From Lepraria neglecta (lineage: Eukaryota > Ascomycota > Lecanoromycetes > Lecanorales > Stereocaulaceae): a stretch of DNA of 64,000 nt. A program made the position numbers and the translations under genes. This document shows, piece after piece, positions 46,601 through 59,390 of the stretch (its first letter is position 1; the number at the start of each line of letters is the position of its first letter). The notes beneath the pieces were generated by a model that searched no databases, had not been told where the DNA came from, and saw only the letters and a program-made list of their open reading frames with translations. The stretch covers positions 4,278,001-4,342,000 of the forward strand of contig CM065651.1 in assembly GCA_033220425.1 (NCBI GenBank), given 5' to 3'.

Positions 46601-47334
46601 TGGCAATGTCCCGAATTCGGCGATGCCCTACGGCTATTCTGGCCTGGACGGGGTCAACATACAACCTTGGGTAAGTCGTCAGAGTTGTGTGAGTCAAAAT
46701 ATATGTAAGACTAACTAAGTCGGCTCAATCAGTGGATCAGCGCAGCTTCGTCCAAAGTGTATCGACAATATCACTTGACTTTCAATTCTTCAGACGAATT
46801 TGCCTTCACCGACACCCTCGGTGATCTGATTGCCAGCAACGTCAATAACATCAAAGGCCTCATAGGCCAGCTCCCCGGAGAATGGTAAGCATAATCAAAC
46901 CTCAAACGCACCCACACTCGAGCTAACCGCGCAGCAGGAGCCTCCCAGTCTGCGATGGTGGCAAGAACTACTTCGGCTGCGACGACGTCGGCAATAATTG
47001 GTGCGGCGGCAACGAGACTTCGACCACCTGGGAAGCGTCCGGTCGAACTTCTGGGATTATAACAATTGACCACCAATGGGTCCCCTGTGCATGCGGCTTT
47101 CAAGGCAACGAAACGATGCAGTTTTACAACAACACCGGTATCGCCGCCAATCTCAACATGGAAAACATCGCAGCGTCATGTATGCGCTCCATGGCGGAGA
47201 ATAATAACCAGGGTTACTTGCAGATCAATGGTGGCATGCCGTTGAATAACGAGATTACGATGGACTCGAGCTATACAATGACTATGACATCGACTAACGC
47301 TAAGCCGACGACGAGTCCCGTGCATTATGTGTGA
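43671..47334 (+). CDS. Large secreted multi-exon protein of unknown function, one apparent frameshift
   Basis: Eleven exons: 43671-43850, 43906-43978, 44028-44366, 44422-44907, 45032-45336, 45390-45935, 46002-46118, 46174-46299, 46349-46670, 46733-46884 and 46938-47334. Every intron is a good GT-AG with CTAAC/CTGAC-like branches, and phases agree throughout except for one surplus base in exon 6 near 45592. There the frame passes from SWNPSMGISGSIRN to LHNSLVNIDASPN; total length is 3,043 nt, i.e. 1,014 codons plus one. The protein has a signal peptide (LWILVLLHSPFALA), two cysteine modules GC[WY]G...CAYV-x-AS-[DN]-LG, a Ser/Thr-rich linker, a hydrophobic segment near residue 620 (LILTIIGPIIAIIGIFLPVL), and a cysteine-rich C-terminal domain. 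The family is not recognised. The extra base may be a sequencing error or a young inactivation. Confidence 0.78.
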
Positions 47335-50300
47335 GCTGGTGGAAGAAGGGTTCACGATCGTTCTGCTAGCGGAGGGTCGTGGGATTCAGAGTCCGTTTCT
47401 AGGTTATGTGTTATTTCCCTAGGCCTTCATAGGTTTTCTGGCCGTATTGCGTTTTGGTTGGGTGGTGGCATTGTCTTTGCATCTCTGGAGCGGAAAAATT
47501 TGGATTGCTTGCTCGATGTGCTATTTTACTTCACTGTATCTAACTAGCAGACCAGAAGTCGTGGGAAAGCACCAGCTATAGTTTTTTCTAGCGTATTATA
47601 TATAGTATGCTAACGTGCTAGTTTGATATAGTTCCGCTTACTTTGCTACTGGCTACTCGCCCCACTTTGAACCATTTTTGCAATCAGCAGACCTCTCGCC
47701 AATTTCCGTCTCAGAAATTCTGCAAATCTGCCAATGGCCTCATAAATTACTTGGAAAGTGCCTCAGCGAGGAACAGGCAGACGCCCAGGATTCTCCCAAG
47801 TCCGTGAGGTGGCTTGATGAATTTATAGGATTTGTGTACGAGGACCTCCGCAAGCACTCTGAGGTTGGCCACGGCGAGTGATTCCAAATTGGAGACGTTG
47901 AAGTAGCGTATGATGCCGTCGTTCAGAACCTCGGCGATCCGGTCACGCATGTGTTGGCTCATTTCTATCGGCACAAGTACTGTCGAGGCAGAGTCTTCCC
48001 GTGACCAACGCGGTTCCCCCGAGGACTTCAACGCATGCTTCCAGTCTTGGTATCACTTGTTTAATTAATGTGTATGCTACGGCTCTGCTCTAGGGCCTGT
48101 TCCAGTTGATGCAACCCGTGCTCCCTGAGTTTGGCTTCTCCTAGTAGTCGCTCGACCTTACTCCCAAGATTCAGAACTTTCTCATCCGCCCCAGCCATAG
48201 GCATTTCCACCCATTTTCATAGCATTTGGAACCCAGCCCAGTCCCTTTCATCTGTCTCATTTCTAGTCCGTTCTCGTTCTCTGTGGCAGGACTATCCCGT
48301 TCTTTGGCAGTTCCGGATCCGCTCCAGAATGTAACTCTCAGTGGGATTTGGCCCACGACGTTTAGCAGCGAGCCAATCGGCGAGAGGGTTCCCATCGGGA
48401 GACTGTGCCAGGCGACTTCATGCAGCGAATTGGAAGCCTTAATCAGCTCATTATGCGCATAATTTCGCGTGATTGCGTGCGCGGGGTTTCCGGAATGGTC
48501 GACTTTAACACAGCTCCGAGAATGCTGTGGACTAGTTGTAACAATAGGACATTATCTGGGAGGTTATGCCAGCTTCGTCCAGCTGAGATGGTAAGAAGTC
48601 CCGCAGCCGAAGTTTACTGTCCGTCCACGTGTCTTCCTAATGGAAGAAAACATTCCATGCTTAATGGCGGCTTTTGTTCAAATCCTGCCGCAGTCTTGGA
48701 TGTCTGCGTGTTTGAGAAACATGGCGGATCGCTGGAGGTTCCGCTGTGGTAGCACAATGTCAAAGAAAGGCACAATGGCGCTTCCACCGTTTGGGAAAGC
48801 TTGTGGATCGACTCCGATATCAGTACGTTCTTGCTATTTTGACTCAATATTGCTACTGAATTTCTGTAAATCCTTACGACGTCATCATTAAAATTCAGCG
48901 TTGTTTCGCAATCTTAGCAAAACTCGTCCCTGCTCCACAAACCACCCACAAACTTCTCGAGTTGAGGTGAGAAATGGCCTGCGATGCCGTACTGCACGCA
49001 GCTTCTACATCTTTCCCTGCTAACTGGTTGATTTCGAAGCCTAGACGGGTTTACAAGAGCAGGCTCCAATGCTGTTCTCAGAAAGGACGACGAATATTAC
49101 AAGAGCCTTTGATACACTTCTTCACGGTCAATGTGCAGTAGCTACTCCAAGTTCCGAGTACGTATATCGCCGTTTGTACTCTTCTCGGTCTAGCTTGATA
49201 CCTTGAAGCTCAATGTGTGTTCAAGAGCCCGGTACTATTTGCTGGGGTCTCTTTCGAAGTTGAACGAACGGCGATCTTCTCCACTAAGAACCAATGTATG
49301 ACTTCGATCTCATAGATTGGTGAATGGCTGTGACAAGTGCCACAAGTTCTCGAGCCGTAGCTGCAACTTGACGAACACAATTGCGTTTCCTCGAGGTTAC
49401 CAGTATCGAATTTCCATGCGACATTCCGGATACCATTGGACGGCGGTTAATGAAGTACCAGCAGCCGATATTTGATCAGAAATCGAAGACTGCGCTTAAT
49501 ATGAAAGATGCCAAGCTTTGAATGCAGGCTCATAACCCTCTCTCAAACAACATACTCTTCGGCTCCGCGATCCTACTCCACAGGAGTCCTCATGTAGTAC
49601 ATATCTTTGATATACCCCAAAGCATCATTCCCAATGGAATTGCCCTTGCGCATACAATCCCGGGTAAAAATATAACATGCCATATGCTCTTCAGATTGGA
49701 GCGGATATAGTGGAAAGCACCGGTGTTCAGTTGCGACGAAACACAGCCCGGTTTTCGTAAGCTCGGTATCAGTACCTTGACAGTATAAGGCTACGGAGCA
49801 GGTTGGTGGCATCTTCGCTCCCTCTGAGGATGGTGACAGCGTCATATACACCTCTAAGATCGCTCTGAACATATTACGAAACGCACCAAATGCGTCGATG
49901 AAAGTAAGCCGAGAGATTGAGATGCAACGATAGTCCGCGAATTCTAGGAGACGCCTAAGGTAGAGAGAAAGCTGGTTCAGATCAACCTGTTGATGGCCAC
50001 ACCGATCGATCCGTGGAAGCTAAGAGTGGTAATGTAGGTAAAACCTAAAAGGCCTTTAAAGAGCCTCCAATCGAGATGGATATGCCAAATGGGTTCCCAG
50101 ACCAGACCGGCGCCACCAGAAATGGCAGTGGTATGCTCCATGTTGGCCTCAAGACCCTCGATTGTGAGCTCGTTGTACAGGATTGGTCTTCCTTCGTGAG
50201 AGCCCGAGCTGATTTTTCTTTTCAGCTCTTCTGACTGACTTTATCGGCGTAAGCACATCGCAATGGTCCAACTGTCATCAAAATGAATAGCAAGGCAGCT

Positions 50301-53300
50301 TGGCAAGTCCAAAAGATGCTGTATACGGATTCGCATCGAGAGCTAGCGTCTTAGATCACGGCTTTTTTGTTACGTCTATGCAACGAAGGCTCACACAAAG
50401 TCAAGGTTCGGCGTGGAGCCATCTAGAGAAAACTATCAAAGCTAAGAGATTGACAGAAAGATTGTGAAAAGCGGATGAGCAAACTTCTGCAGAGAGAGGA
50501 CGAAAGTTGCACTTTACCATGGCATAATCTGCATAGTTTTTATTCTGGCGCGCTTTCCCTGCTAATACTTAATCAGCTCGTTGAAGAGTTCCCTAAGAGA
50601 GCAAGCAGCTCCCAGCAACAGATTGACTATGAAAAAGTTGTATAGATTGGTATAATTTATAACGTCCTGACACGTCGTTCGGATAGTCATGTCAAACTCA
50701 AATAGCCCTTAGACTATGACTAGACGCCCTTCAAATTGTTTCAAAAGTATCATTTCCATGGTATTGGAAGCCAACCAAATAGTGTTCCACCACGTAGTAG
50801 AGGAAGCGTCGAGCACGTCTTAGTAGCCATGCCTCGCAAAAGCTTGGTGATCTGCTAAATGGTAGCAAGGCAATTGGAAAATATCATAGGTGTTGCTCCA
50901 AGTTCATGGATTGGAGCGAGTAGCCATGCTGGGCAAGGAACAAATCAGGTATTGCAAAAGAGCCGTAAACTGCTGATTGTAGTGTAAAAATTAGGCTTGC
51001 TCGCGGGCAATCGATCCTTCGGCAACAGCACAGCTTTTTTTGGTAGCAATCCTAGCTTTTGAAAATGTGTTGAGGAGTGTGAGGGTGGATGCCGGAGGCG
51101 AGACATTGGAGTGATCATATTGTGTGCTTGCGCTTGTGTGAATGATGGAGCCTAGGCGCTTCTTGTGATTTGCGACGGATGGAATGCAGGTCCTATAAAA
51201 GCGTAAGCGATCCCGGATAAACGAGCACAATTTAGATCTCCTCACCAACTTTAATGGACGGACTTGACCGTAAAACGTCGTTGATAAGAATGCTGATGTG
51301 GCGCTAAGGCTCGAATGGAGCGTAATGAGTCGTACAATGTGTTTAAAGAATTGTGGGAGTCGGATAAATAGTAGTCCAACTCTTACAAAAAGCGCAGGCT
51401 GCATAGTAAGAAGCTTTTCGCGTCTAGCCTGCAAACAGTCGAGCGCCTGCTTTGGCTGATGATCTTTAGACGAGATTAGACTCAGGTATTCTGTCTCACG
51501 GAGTGGCTGAAGAGGCTGGGATTGGAGATAGAGCGAAGCTTTCCGGCTCGGGAGTGAAGCTCGTATCGGTGGTACTTTGCGTGCGGACCAATGGACTCCT
51601 TTCCTTTGGGGCTGTCTCCTTTTCAGCCTTCCTTGTGCTTTCTTGGCCTGTGTTCGAGGTTTCGCGAGGGCGTGAAGTCCTGGGGGCTTTTTGGCCGGAG
51701 GCTGAGAGATTAGGTGTTTATGGGCTCTGATACACTTGCTGAGAGCCTATTGTAGGAGACCTTGGGGAAGTCTGCATTGCACCTGGAGTCAGCGCGCCTG
51801 GTAAGGAGCCGGGAGGTCATGAGAGAATCGGACGGTAGCGCGTGCGTGAAGTCCTCAGCGAACCTGTAGCATTTTGGGCCACGGCCGTAATCGCGTGGTT
51901 GGAAAACCTCCCTTGCGAATTATAGGGAGAACTTATAAAGGTTTGTATAGAAGTTTTAGGATAACGAGGGCCCAGAGCTGAGGGGTGCTGTGGCTGATAT
52001 GGAACAAGCCGAGGGTCAAATCGCGATGAGAATAGACTTCTTGTTTGAAGTCGATTTTCAAGTATACTAATTTAGTTTGTTATCGGTAGGAGAAGTATTC
52101 GCCGCTGTCGTTGTTCGAGTGTAAGCCAGTGAGGATAGGTTTGCGGTCCCAGAAGGTTGACAGGCCCCGTAGTGGTAGATTGTCCAGTGGGTCCACCTGT
52201 TGGAACAGGGTGAAGGTTGTTCAGAATTGGAAGAGCGGTAGGCTCAATACCTGCTTGTACCGGAGCTAGAGCGATACGCCCTATCGTGGCCGGTTGCCTC
52301 TACAACAAAATTAACCAACCAATGCGACACAATGGTAAAATAATTGCTCACATTTCTGTCTCGGCCCATGCGACAGGTTCCCAGCGTCCGGTATTCCCTT
52401 GATTCTGTCTCGCACGGGTGACCAAGCCTTCATTTTGCGTGTCTAGCGACCATCAAAATCGGCTTGTGCTGGCAATTTTCATAGATAACCGTCTGCAAAG
52501 GACATCGACACAGCTTTTCGCCCAGCGCATGGATGAGCACCATGCATCGGTCATCAATCTGCATACTGTAGCGCACTATGGCCTCCCATGGCCTGAAATG
52601 CCGATATGAAGGGTCCATTGCGGAGGATCTCGTGCAACACTTAATCCATTTTCAGTTTCCCTGCTTTTCAGCCTCTGAAGCTGCTTTTATGCGCCTACAA
52701 GGACACTTTAGGATGCTCTGTCAGCCTTTCTTTTTCGCTATCTCATCCGCAGGGTCTGATTAGGTCTGTTTGCTAAATATGCAAAGCTGAAAAAGGTTCT
52801 CTCTGTTCGATGACTGGAAGAAGGAAATGCTCACACAGTTCGCTTGTATGAGAGGTATCAATAACATAGCAAGAGGAAGGAAGGATCGATGTTAGTGAGG
52901 TCAGAATTGAACTAGCAAGATTTGTTACATCACTTGAAGTCAATTTGCAGGTGCGATGAAGGTCAGGTAATTGAGCATACTGGACTGCTCTGTATACCAC
53001 AAAGGTCAAGCTATGTGGTCTTCAAGCCATCGTCTCTTGCGTAAGCGAGAGAGGAGTTTCGCAGTCCATGAAGGTGCAGAGTGAATTCGTTTTTGCAATG
53101 ATTAATGAAGCTGATCAAGTGGCCAAACAGCCAGGAAGCCTGCGTCAACGATGCGACTGAATGTATTTCCGAGTCGGAGTAAGTCTCCCGCGAGATTCTC
53201 ATTTCTTGGAACGATGGAGAGTCACTGGAGCACAACGACATGAGCCTCTAAACCGCTCACGGGTCTCGCACTGCTATGATTACATTAACGTTATGGAACC

Positions 53301-54218
53301 TTGGCCCGCTCTGTCAATCTGGGAAATAACACAAAGGCAGAATGGTGGAGCTGATGAAGGCATAGGCTTGTGAATACCTATGTTCCCGCCCACCCTGTAG
53401 ATCCCGAACAAGTTGCCATTCCAAGTCTAAATAGGGAGCAGGGAATGACCGATAGCTCAAATTTGCGGTAGTCATCCAAAATCCTGGGTGTTTGGATGAG
53501 CGTTTAAGCATGTGATTAGGATTATCACCCAAGCGCAAAGTTATCCTCAACTGACCGCCAATTGTTATGCACAATGGTTTAGTGATCATATGGCGAACAC
53601 TAGTAGATTATCGAGTTACTTTGAGCAGTGTGGGACTTTGATCCATTGTGGCAATTCAAGGTGCTGACACCTCCGGTGGAGTCCGGTGGAGGATACGAAA
53701 AGCAGACAAAGTGTCGGGTGATAGTATAGAAGAAGGTGAAGGGCTTTTGCTGGGTTTGATCTTCCAAGAGCAGGCTTCCATTCAAGAGATTGTGTAGATC
53801 AGTGAATCTGGTCGTATTGATGGAAAAGTGCAGGAGATACTTTATGGGTCTATGATAGCGCTGTTCGGGCTGCGAGCGGAAAATTCCCGGGGCTTTCCAG
53901 GGAGGGGTAAGCCCGCTAACGCCCTGATGACAAATGTCTCAGGCCCACCATCCCTGTGACGCAACCACATTTTCAGCTTAAAACGCTTCTTCAGTACACT
54001 ACATTCACGATGCAAGAGAGTCCTTCCAGAGCTAGAGCTAGAGCTAGACCTAGCTCTCTTACAAGTTCAAATCTCCCACCTCCACGTTCCTCCGCTAGAA
54101 CGCTCTACTCTTCTTTTGCGAAGGGGAAGTCTACTAACCTCCCTTCTCATCCACCGTCCGCGAAGACACATCCTTTCATCCGTTCTCTACGTGTCCACCA
54201 CCCAATCGCACGCCGATC
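47335..54218. other. Gene-poor stretch of about 6.9 kb
   Basis: No gene can be supported. Minus-strand frames at 47747-48031, 48614-48847 and 50991-51434 are open, but none has a motif, signal or matching exon. There are no clear transposon ends. A short AGAGCTAGAGCTAG run lies at about 54030-54048. Possible contents are heavily decayed genes or regulatory DNA. Confidence 0.4.
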
Positions 54219-55085
54219 ATGTCAGAAGTTCTCCTCTACGACCTGCCCAGCAAAGGCCGCTGTGCCTGCTGGTCCTTGAACCCTTGGAAGAGTACGTTGC
54301 ACCTACACCAATCGCCCCATCACCACCACAAGGACTTAGGCTAAAATGGCCCTAGCTCGCATGGTGCTGAACTATAAGAACATACCTTACAAGACCGAAT
54401 TCATCGAATACCCCGACATCGCCCCGACTCTCAAATCCTTCGGCCTCCCGCCCAATGAGAATTACACTCCCTACACTATTCCCACCATCCGTGACGCCAA
54501 TGGCAAATACATCATGGACTCGCGCAAGATCGTGGCCGAGCTTGAGAAACAGTACCCCGAACCCTCGCTGCACCTTGATTCACCTCAGCTGGCAAAGGTG
54601 GAAGAGCTGGTCATGAAAGTCATGGTGCCGTTGAGGGCGGTCATCTTGCCACCGATTCCAAGGAACATCCTCAGAGAACCATCGGCCGAATACTTCGAGC
54701 GTACGAGAGAGGAGAGGTTTGGTATGCCTCTTGCACAGTTTGAGAAAGAGCAGGGTGGGAACAAGGGATGGGAAGGGGCTACACCTTACTTGAAGGAAAT
54801 AGGAGACATACTGAGGGCTGAGGGTGGACCATTCCTACTTGGCAAGACAGGTGAATGACTATTCCCTATGTATTCTTCCTCGCCCACCTCCCTCCGCGAA
54901 TAAGGTGATAGAGATTGAGGCTGATAGTGACTCCAGTCTCGTATGGGGACATCATCATTGTAACCTTCTTGCAGTTCTGCAAGCGTGTCGACGATAAATT
55001 GTTTGAACGGGCTATCGAGATTGAGCCTGCTTTCAAGAAGCTCTATGATGCTTCACAGGCTTGGCTCGAAAGAGATGATCACTAG
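54219..55085 (+). CDS. Glutathione S-transferase-like protein
   Basis: Three exons, 54219-54291, 54356-54850 and 54928-55085, give 241 residues; the introns (64 and 77 nt) are GT-AG. The N-terminal thioredoxin-like domain starts MSEVLLYDLPSKGRCACWS and continues NPWKTRMVLNYKNIPYKTEF, EYPDIAPTLKSFGLPPN and YTIPTIRD, with the cis-proline in YTIPTI and a DSRKIVAELEKQYP motif that corresponds to the Glu/Asp-Ser glutathione site. The C-terminal helical domain ends in FKKLYDASQAWL. The build matches a fungal GST subgroup common beside secondary-metabolism and detoxification genes. It probably conjugates or isomerises electrophiles in the cytosol; the substrate is unknown. The gene is intact. Confidence 0.9.
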
Positions 55086-55443
55086 TGTCTCACCATAACG
55101 CCTCCAACGATGATACAATGCTGTGCTGTGTTCGATGAGGTCTCGCTAACAACTTACTTAGCCTCATAGATGTAGAATCGCCGGATCTTGCATATACGGC
55201 GTTAGTTTATAGAAAAGCCTTTGGGCTCTTTTTAGAAAATAGGCTCAAATATTCTAGAGTTGCTGCTACGGGTACCGGCTGCCACCTAAAGGCCAAACCT
55301 GCCGGTCAGAAGGGTCACAATACTTGGCAAGAGGCCTCATTGACCCTCCGTGACGGCTTCATCTTGCTTCTGTACAGTCTAATCTCTGTAGCTCACTCAT
55401 GACCGACCTAAGACCAGATAAGGACCAGTGAGCACAGTTTATC
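55086..55443. other. Intergenic
   Basis: Short gap between the GST gene and the ipa-like relic; no feature seen. Confidence 0.35.
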
Positions 55444-57958
55444 ATGGAGACGCTTCCAGACATGGCAGAAGAGATGAACATTGGAGACTATATTGATTTT
55501 GAGGCTCTCTAGAGTTTGAACGAAGAGGACCTTGAGAGGCTTCACAATGATCCCACCACATTCTGGAATGTAATGGTGAAAGAACAGCATAGGAACAGTG
55601 TCGCCAGGCCCACAATCCCGGAGACATCCGATGTTAGACGTGAAGTCGCGAGTCGAGTGTAAAACATCTTCGCTAATTGGAACAGGCTCAATGCAATCTT
55701 GGTAAGGTATGAGGTTGTACTACGCAAGCATTGGTCGAAGAAGACGGTAGAGCAGACAAGAAAAGTGCTACTTATGGCGTGGCCAAACATGCCCACCAGC
55801 CATCGTCCCGACTTCCAGGCTCTGCAACGTGAAACCACAGAGGAACGACGCGCTGGTAGTCGCTTTCGGGACTGTTTCTTGTGGCCACACATCAACACCG
55901 AAGACCTGACTAAAGCCAGGCCACTCTTACTCCTCCTAAATTATCGTAGTCATTATTTGCCGGAACTCTTCGTCAATCCTGACTACAGTTCGAGACACCT
56001 TGGGACTACAAGCGGTGCAATTGCTTCTTCAATTGTTCGTCATCACACCAGGCTTCTAGCAGGAGAAAAGACACCCGAAACTTACGGACGTATCATACCT
56101 GCTAAAGAGATCGACAGCATCAGCATGAGGACAGAAATCGCTGGCAACAGCGTTCAACCTGGTGAAGGGGCAGTCGTGTTGGAGATTCAGGAAAAGCTTT
56201 TACGATTTTGGTACAATGTGCCGAATTGATCCTCCATGGCCTACCGTTAGATGATCCAAAAACCCCTACGCAACCAGTAAAACCTGCTTTGGGTGTAAGC
56301 CACGGTGATACAGAGAGGCCTTTGCTTTCGATTGCCATGCTGGAAGCTCCTTACAGCGTCCCAGATCGATTTGATTTTGTACACTTGCAGTCTTTCGTAC
56401 ATGCCAAACGTGCCGAAGCTATAGACCATATATGGTTGCTTCGCGAAGATGCTTCATATCTTGCTGACGTCGCCCTGGACCGCAGTTAGCATCGACTGGA
56501 GATGATCACATGCGTAACCGGCATACCTCATCCCATACTCGCAAGACCAGCTTTCTGGGACCAGATCCTTGGAGGTATTGTAGAAGATTCCTATAAGGCT
56601 GCATGCATGTGGGATTTGATCTGGCGGAATCTTACAGAGCTCGCTGAACTTAGGGATCGGCACGGCGAAAAAGTATCCACAAATGAACTTTACCAGAAGA
56701 GTACGAATTTGCCATGCGCCACTTTTCCTTCCTCCTGGAACAGGCGAGCACTGGCCCCCTTACAGGTATCAAGGCTGCAATGGCAGCATCGCCGCCATTA
56801 CGCAATCAGTTCATCCGTATCCCCGTGAAGCAAGGTAGCTCAATGTTTGATGTGGCGAGAAAGAGTGATAAGAAAGACTTTTTATTATGGCTCTTGCTGC
56901 AGTCCGCCGAGAATGATGAGATATTTAGGTGTGGACTGCACAATTTGATTGACGAGGTAGAGCGAGTGACCAGCGAGGATGCCAGTTAAGCAGCACGAAT
57001 CTTATCTCATATAGCTAGCACGCTGTCGGACCTAGCTCTAATCAGCGAATTAAGGCGCCAGCTAGCCCTCTCTCGACCGGGACTTCTACTCTTTGACTAT
57101 GTGGATAAGTCAGAGCTGCATTCAGTATTCAACAAGCAAGCTGCACCGTTGGTCGAGTTGATGAACTTGTCCCGGCAATTGAACTTGGAGCCATATGGTA
57201 CGCCACTGAGCAGATCCAAGTACCCTTCCGAGAAAAGGCGGACAGCGACTACAACGAAGGCGATGCGTGACGCCGAAGACAATTTCGACACATTGTGGAA
57301 GCATGTTGATGACCTCTTTCTGGACAAGACCAGGATGTCTCTCCACGACTTTTTAGGAGGTATGATGGGTCAGCGAGAATTAATGAGGACTGCGGAATGG
57401 GTTGAACCTCCTCCGAAACCAAGGAAAGCCGGACCAGGGAAAGATATAGATTTCCCCCCCAGCCTGCTGAGCACTACAAGTCTGGAGCCTGCAACACACC
57501 AAACACCACCACCAAAGACTAAAACCAAGACCCGGGGTATCCCGAGCGAGCCTACGCCGAGTGATGCTCAAGCTGCAGAAGACACTGCACCTGCACTCGG
57601 GGAACCAAAGATCACCGTCAGCAAGCGGGCCTACAAGGTCTTCGCTACTCTCTTTCGCTCACCTACCGAAGACGGAGTACCAGGTGAGACCCCAGGGGTC
57701 AGCTTTCTGCATGCCATGGCCTCAGCAGGCTTTTCCGTCGAGAAGCTGGATGGCTCGGCATGGGTGCTTGCTCCACGAGAAGACGAATTAAGGCGCAGTA
57801 TCGTCTTTCATAAGCCCCATCCTTACAGTAGGATTCCTTTTCGGATGGCGATGCGATATGGGAGACACTTGGGGCGCGTGTTTGGGTGGAGTGGGGAGAC
57901 TTTTGTTCAAGTTGAATCTGCGGGTGGAAATGTTAGCTGTATTCTCTACTTAGGATGA
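55444..57958 (+). pseudogene. Decayed ipa-like fungal gene, C-terminus still open
   Basis: Reading from ATG 55444, consecutive frames give one long protein of the kind annotated as ipa protein in filamentous fungi. It ends with an open 285-codon stretch (57101-57958) that contains KRAYKVFATLF, FLHAMASAGFSVEKLDGSAW, SIVFHKPHPYSRIPFRMAMR and YGRHLGRVFGW, the conserved family tail. Breaks upstream: TAG after DYIDFEAL (about 55510), TAA after EVASRV (about 55661), a frame change near 56210, TAG after VALDRS (about 56487), a frame change near 56700 and TAA after SEDAS (about 56987). Four stops sit where Gln codons (CAA/CAG) would fit, the C-to-T pattern of RIP. The function of the family is not established. 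The damage-free tail is odd against the damaged front. Confidence 0.75.
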
Positions 57959-58292
57959 TATCTTAAAGCACATTCGCAAATTTGGTTGGCACCTAGTTCT
58001 GTTCATTGTGCCATTTCTTCAATTGTTTACGCCGTGGAATTTCACCTTCTTCTTGGCCATATAAATTCCCTACTCGCTCAGCGCCTGCCAATTTTGAAAT
58101 TCCAACCCGCACAGACCTTCCAGAAATAGACCATGAAAATAAACAACAGCAACACGTCACTCTTATCCGTGACGACGGCCGTCGTGTAAGATCTTGCGGG
58201 CGGTGAGAAGTCTAACACGGTGGAAGGAAACGGAAGTCAAGTTCCATTTGCTTGATCTTGGTGAATTTCTTCTGGCATGAGTCAGATTCCCA
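57959..58292. other. Intergenic
   Basis: No gene seen between the ipa-like gene and the acyltransferase relic. Confidence 0.35.
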
Positions 58293-58810
58293 CTAAGGAA
58301 GATCTGTATTCTCGTCTAATACGATACGACACTCCTCGGCAGCTGTCTTGAGAAGCTCCTGAAAGCGATTTGCGTCTATGCCGTTACCGAATATGGAGAA
58401 GGAAACACTGTTTGCAATAAGTGTCCTTCATCACCTTGTTCAATGGAGGAGGTTGTTACCTTTCATCTTTGACCTCGAAGTAAGCAAGGATACTCTCAGG
58501 AACAGGATAGGCAAACTCACCCTCCAACCATCCGGTAGTGAAGTTGCTCGTCAGGACCTTTCCTGGTTTCATCTTCGCATAAGACGAATCTAGGAACAGA
58601 TCAGGGGTTTTCTCTCTCTCGCGAAGCATCCACTCCATCGCCAGCATATGGTGACTGGACGCCCTACCTTTACCGGCCCTGCTCAGAGGCTTGGCGTGTG
58701 CTTTCGTGGCATCGAAGAAGCACTCTCGCAATTTATTAGGAGGCCCTGTCAAGTCCCCAGCTGAGTTTAGGAATTTGGCTACTGCTGGGCCAATGATATG
58801 GTGGACCTCT
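58293..58810 (-). pseudogene. C-terminal relic of a carnitine/choline acyltransferase
   Basis: The minus-strand frame 58752-58456 reads DATKAHAKPLSRAGKGRASS, then LAMEWMLREREKTPDLFLD, YAKMKPGKVLTSNF and FAYPVPESILAYFEVKDER, the pattern of the C-terminal half of carnitine acyltransferases (AxxAHxxxxxxAxxGKG, lStSn, YGVPYxI). The last part continues as SVSFSIFGNGIDANRFQEL to a stop at 58293-58295, but only after a 34-nt gap too short for an intron. The conserved HHIIGPAVAKFLN upstream is in another frame, and no N-terminal half is found. The gene would have moved acyl groups between CoA and carnitine; this copy is broken. Confidence 0.6.
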
Positions 58811-59390
58811 ACTCGGCCTTGCGGAAATGGGCCATTGAAACAGTCTCGAGGGCAGGGAATTGTAACCGAACAATCCTAAACTTGTGTTCGGGTGATAATC
58901 ACCCCTTCGAACCATTGGGTGATTCAAGAGATGGTATTCCAAACCATACCTACAGTGCTTCTGTCGCAGCGACAGGAGAAAATCTGGAGGGAATAGGCAC
59001 AAAGGGTGTTCCTATGAATGCTATTGAGGTTAATACTTCATGAGAGAATCGGAGGGTTGGGCTTTGAAAGGAGGAGTCAAAGACCGGTCAAATTGGTGGA
59101 CATGACTATAACGATTATGAATATGACACGCTTGGAATGTGATCTGAAGCGAATTTCTGCAGGCATTACGGATATAGGATTTGGATGTAATTAAATCTAT
59201 CCTCTTAATGGGTTTGTTGCAATGTGATGGAGTTTTTGGATAGGTTTGGATGATATGGAGTCCTTTGCAACAATCAATAGTCCAATATGTGGAGCAGAAT
59301 TCTCGACTATGATTGCTCTCTCTAGTGGGATCGTCTAATAGCGTCTTGAAAATTTGCGACTTGCTAGTTCGATCCGCAAAGCGAACTCGC
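58811..59390. other. Intergenic
   Basis: Low-information sequence with short frames; nothing supported. Confidence 0.35.
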
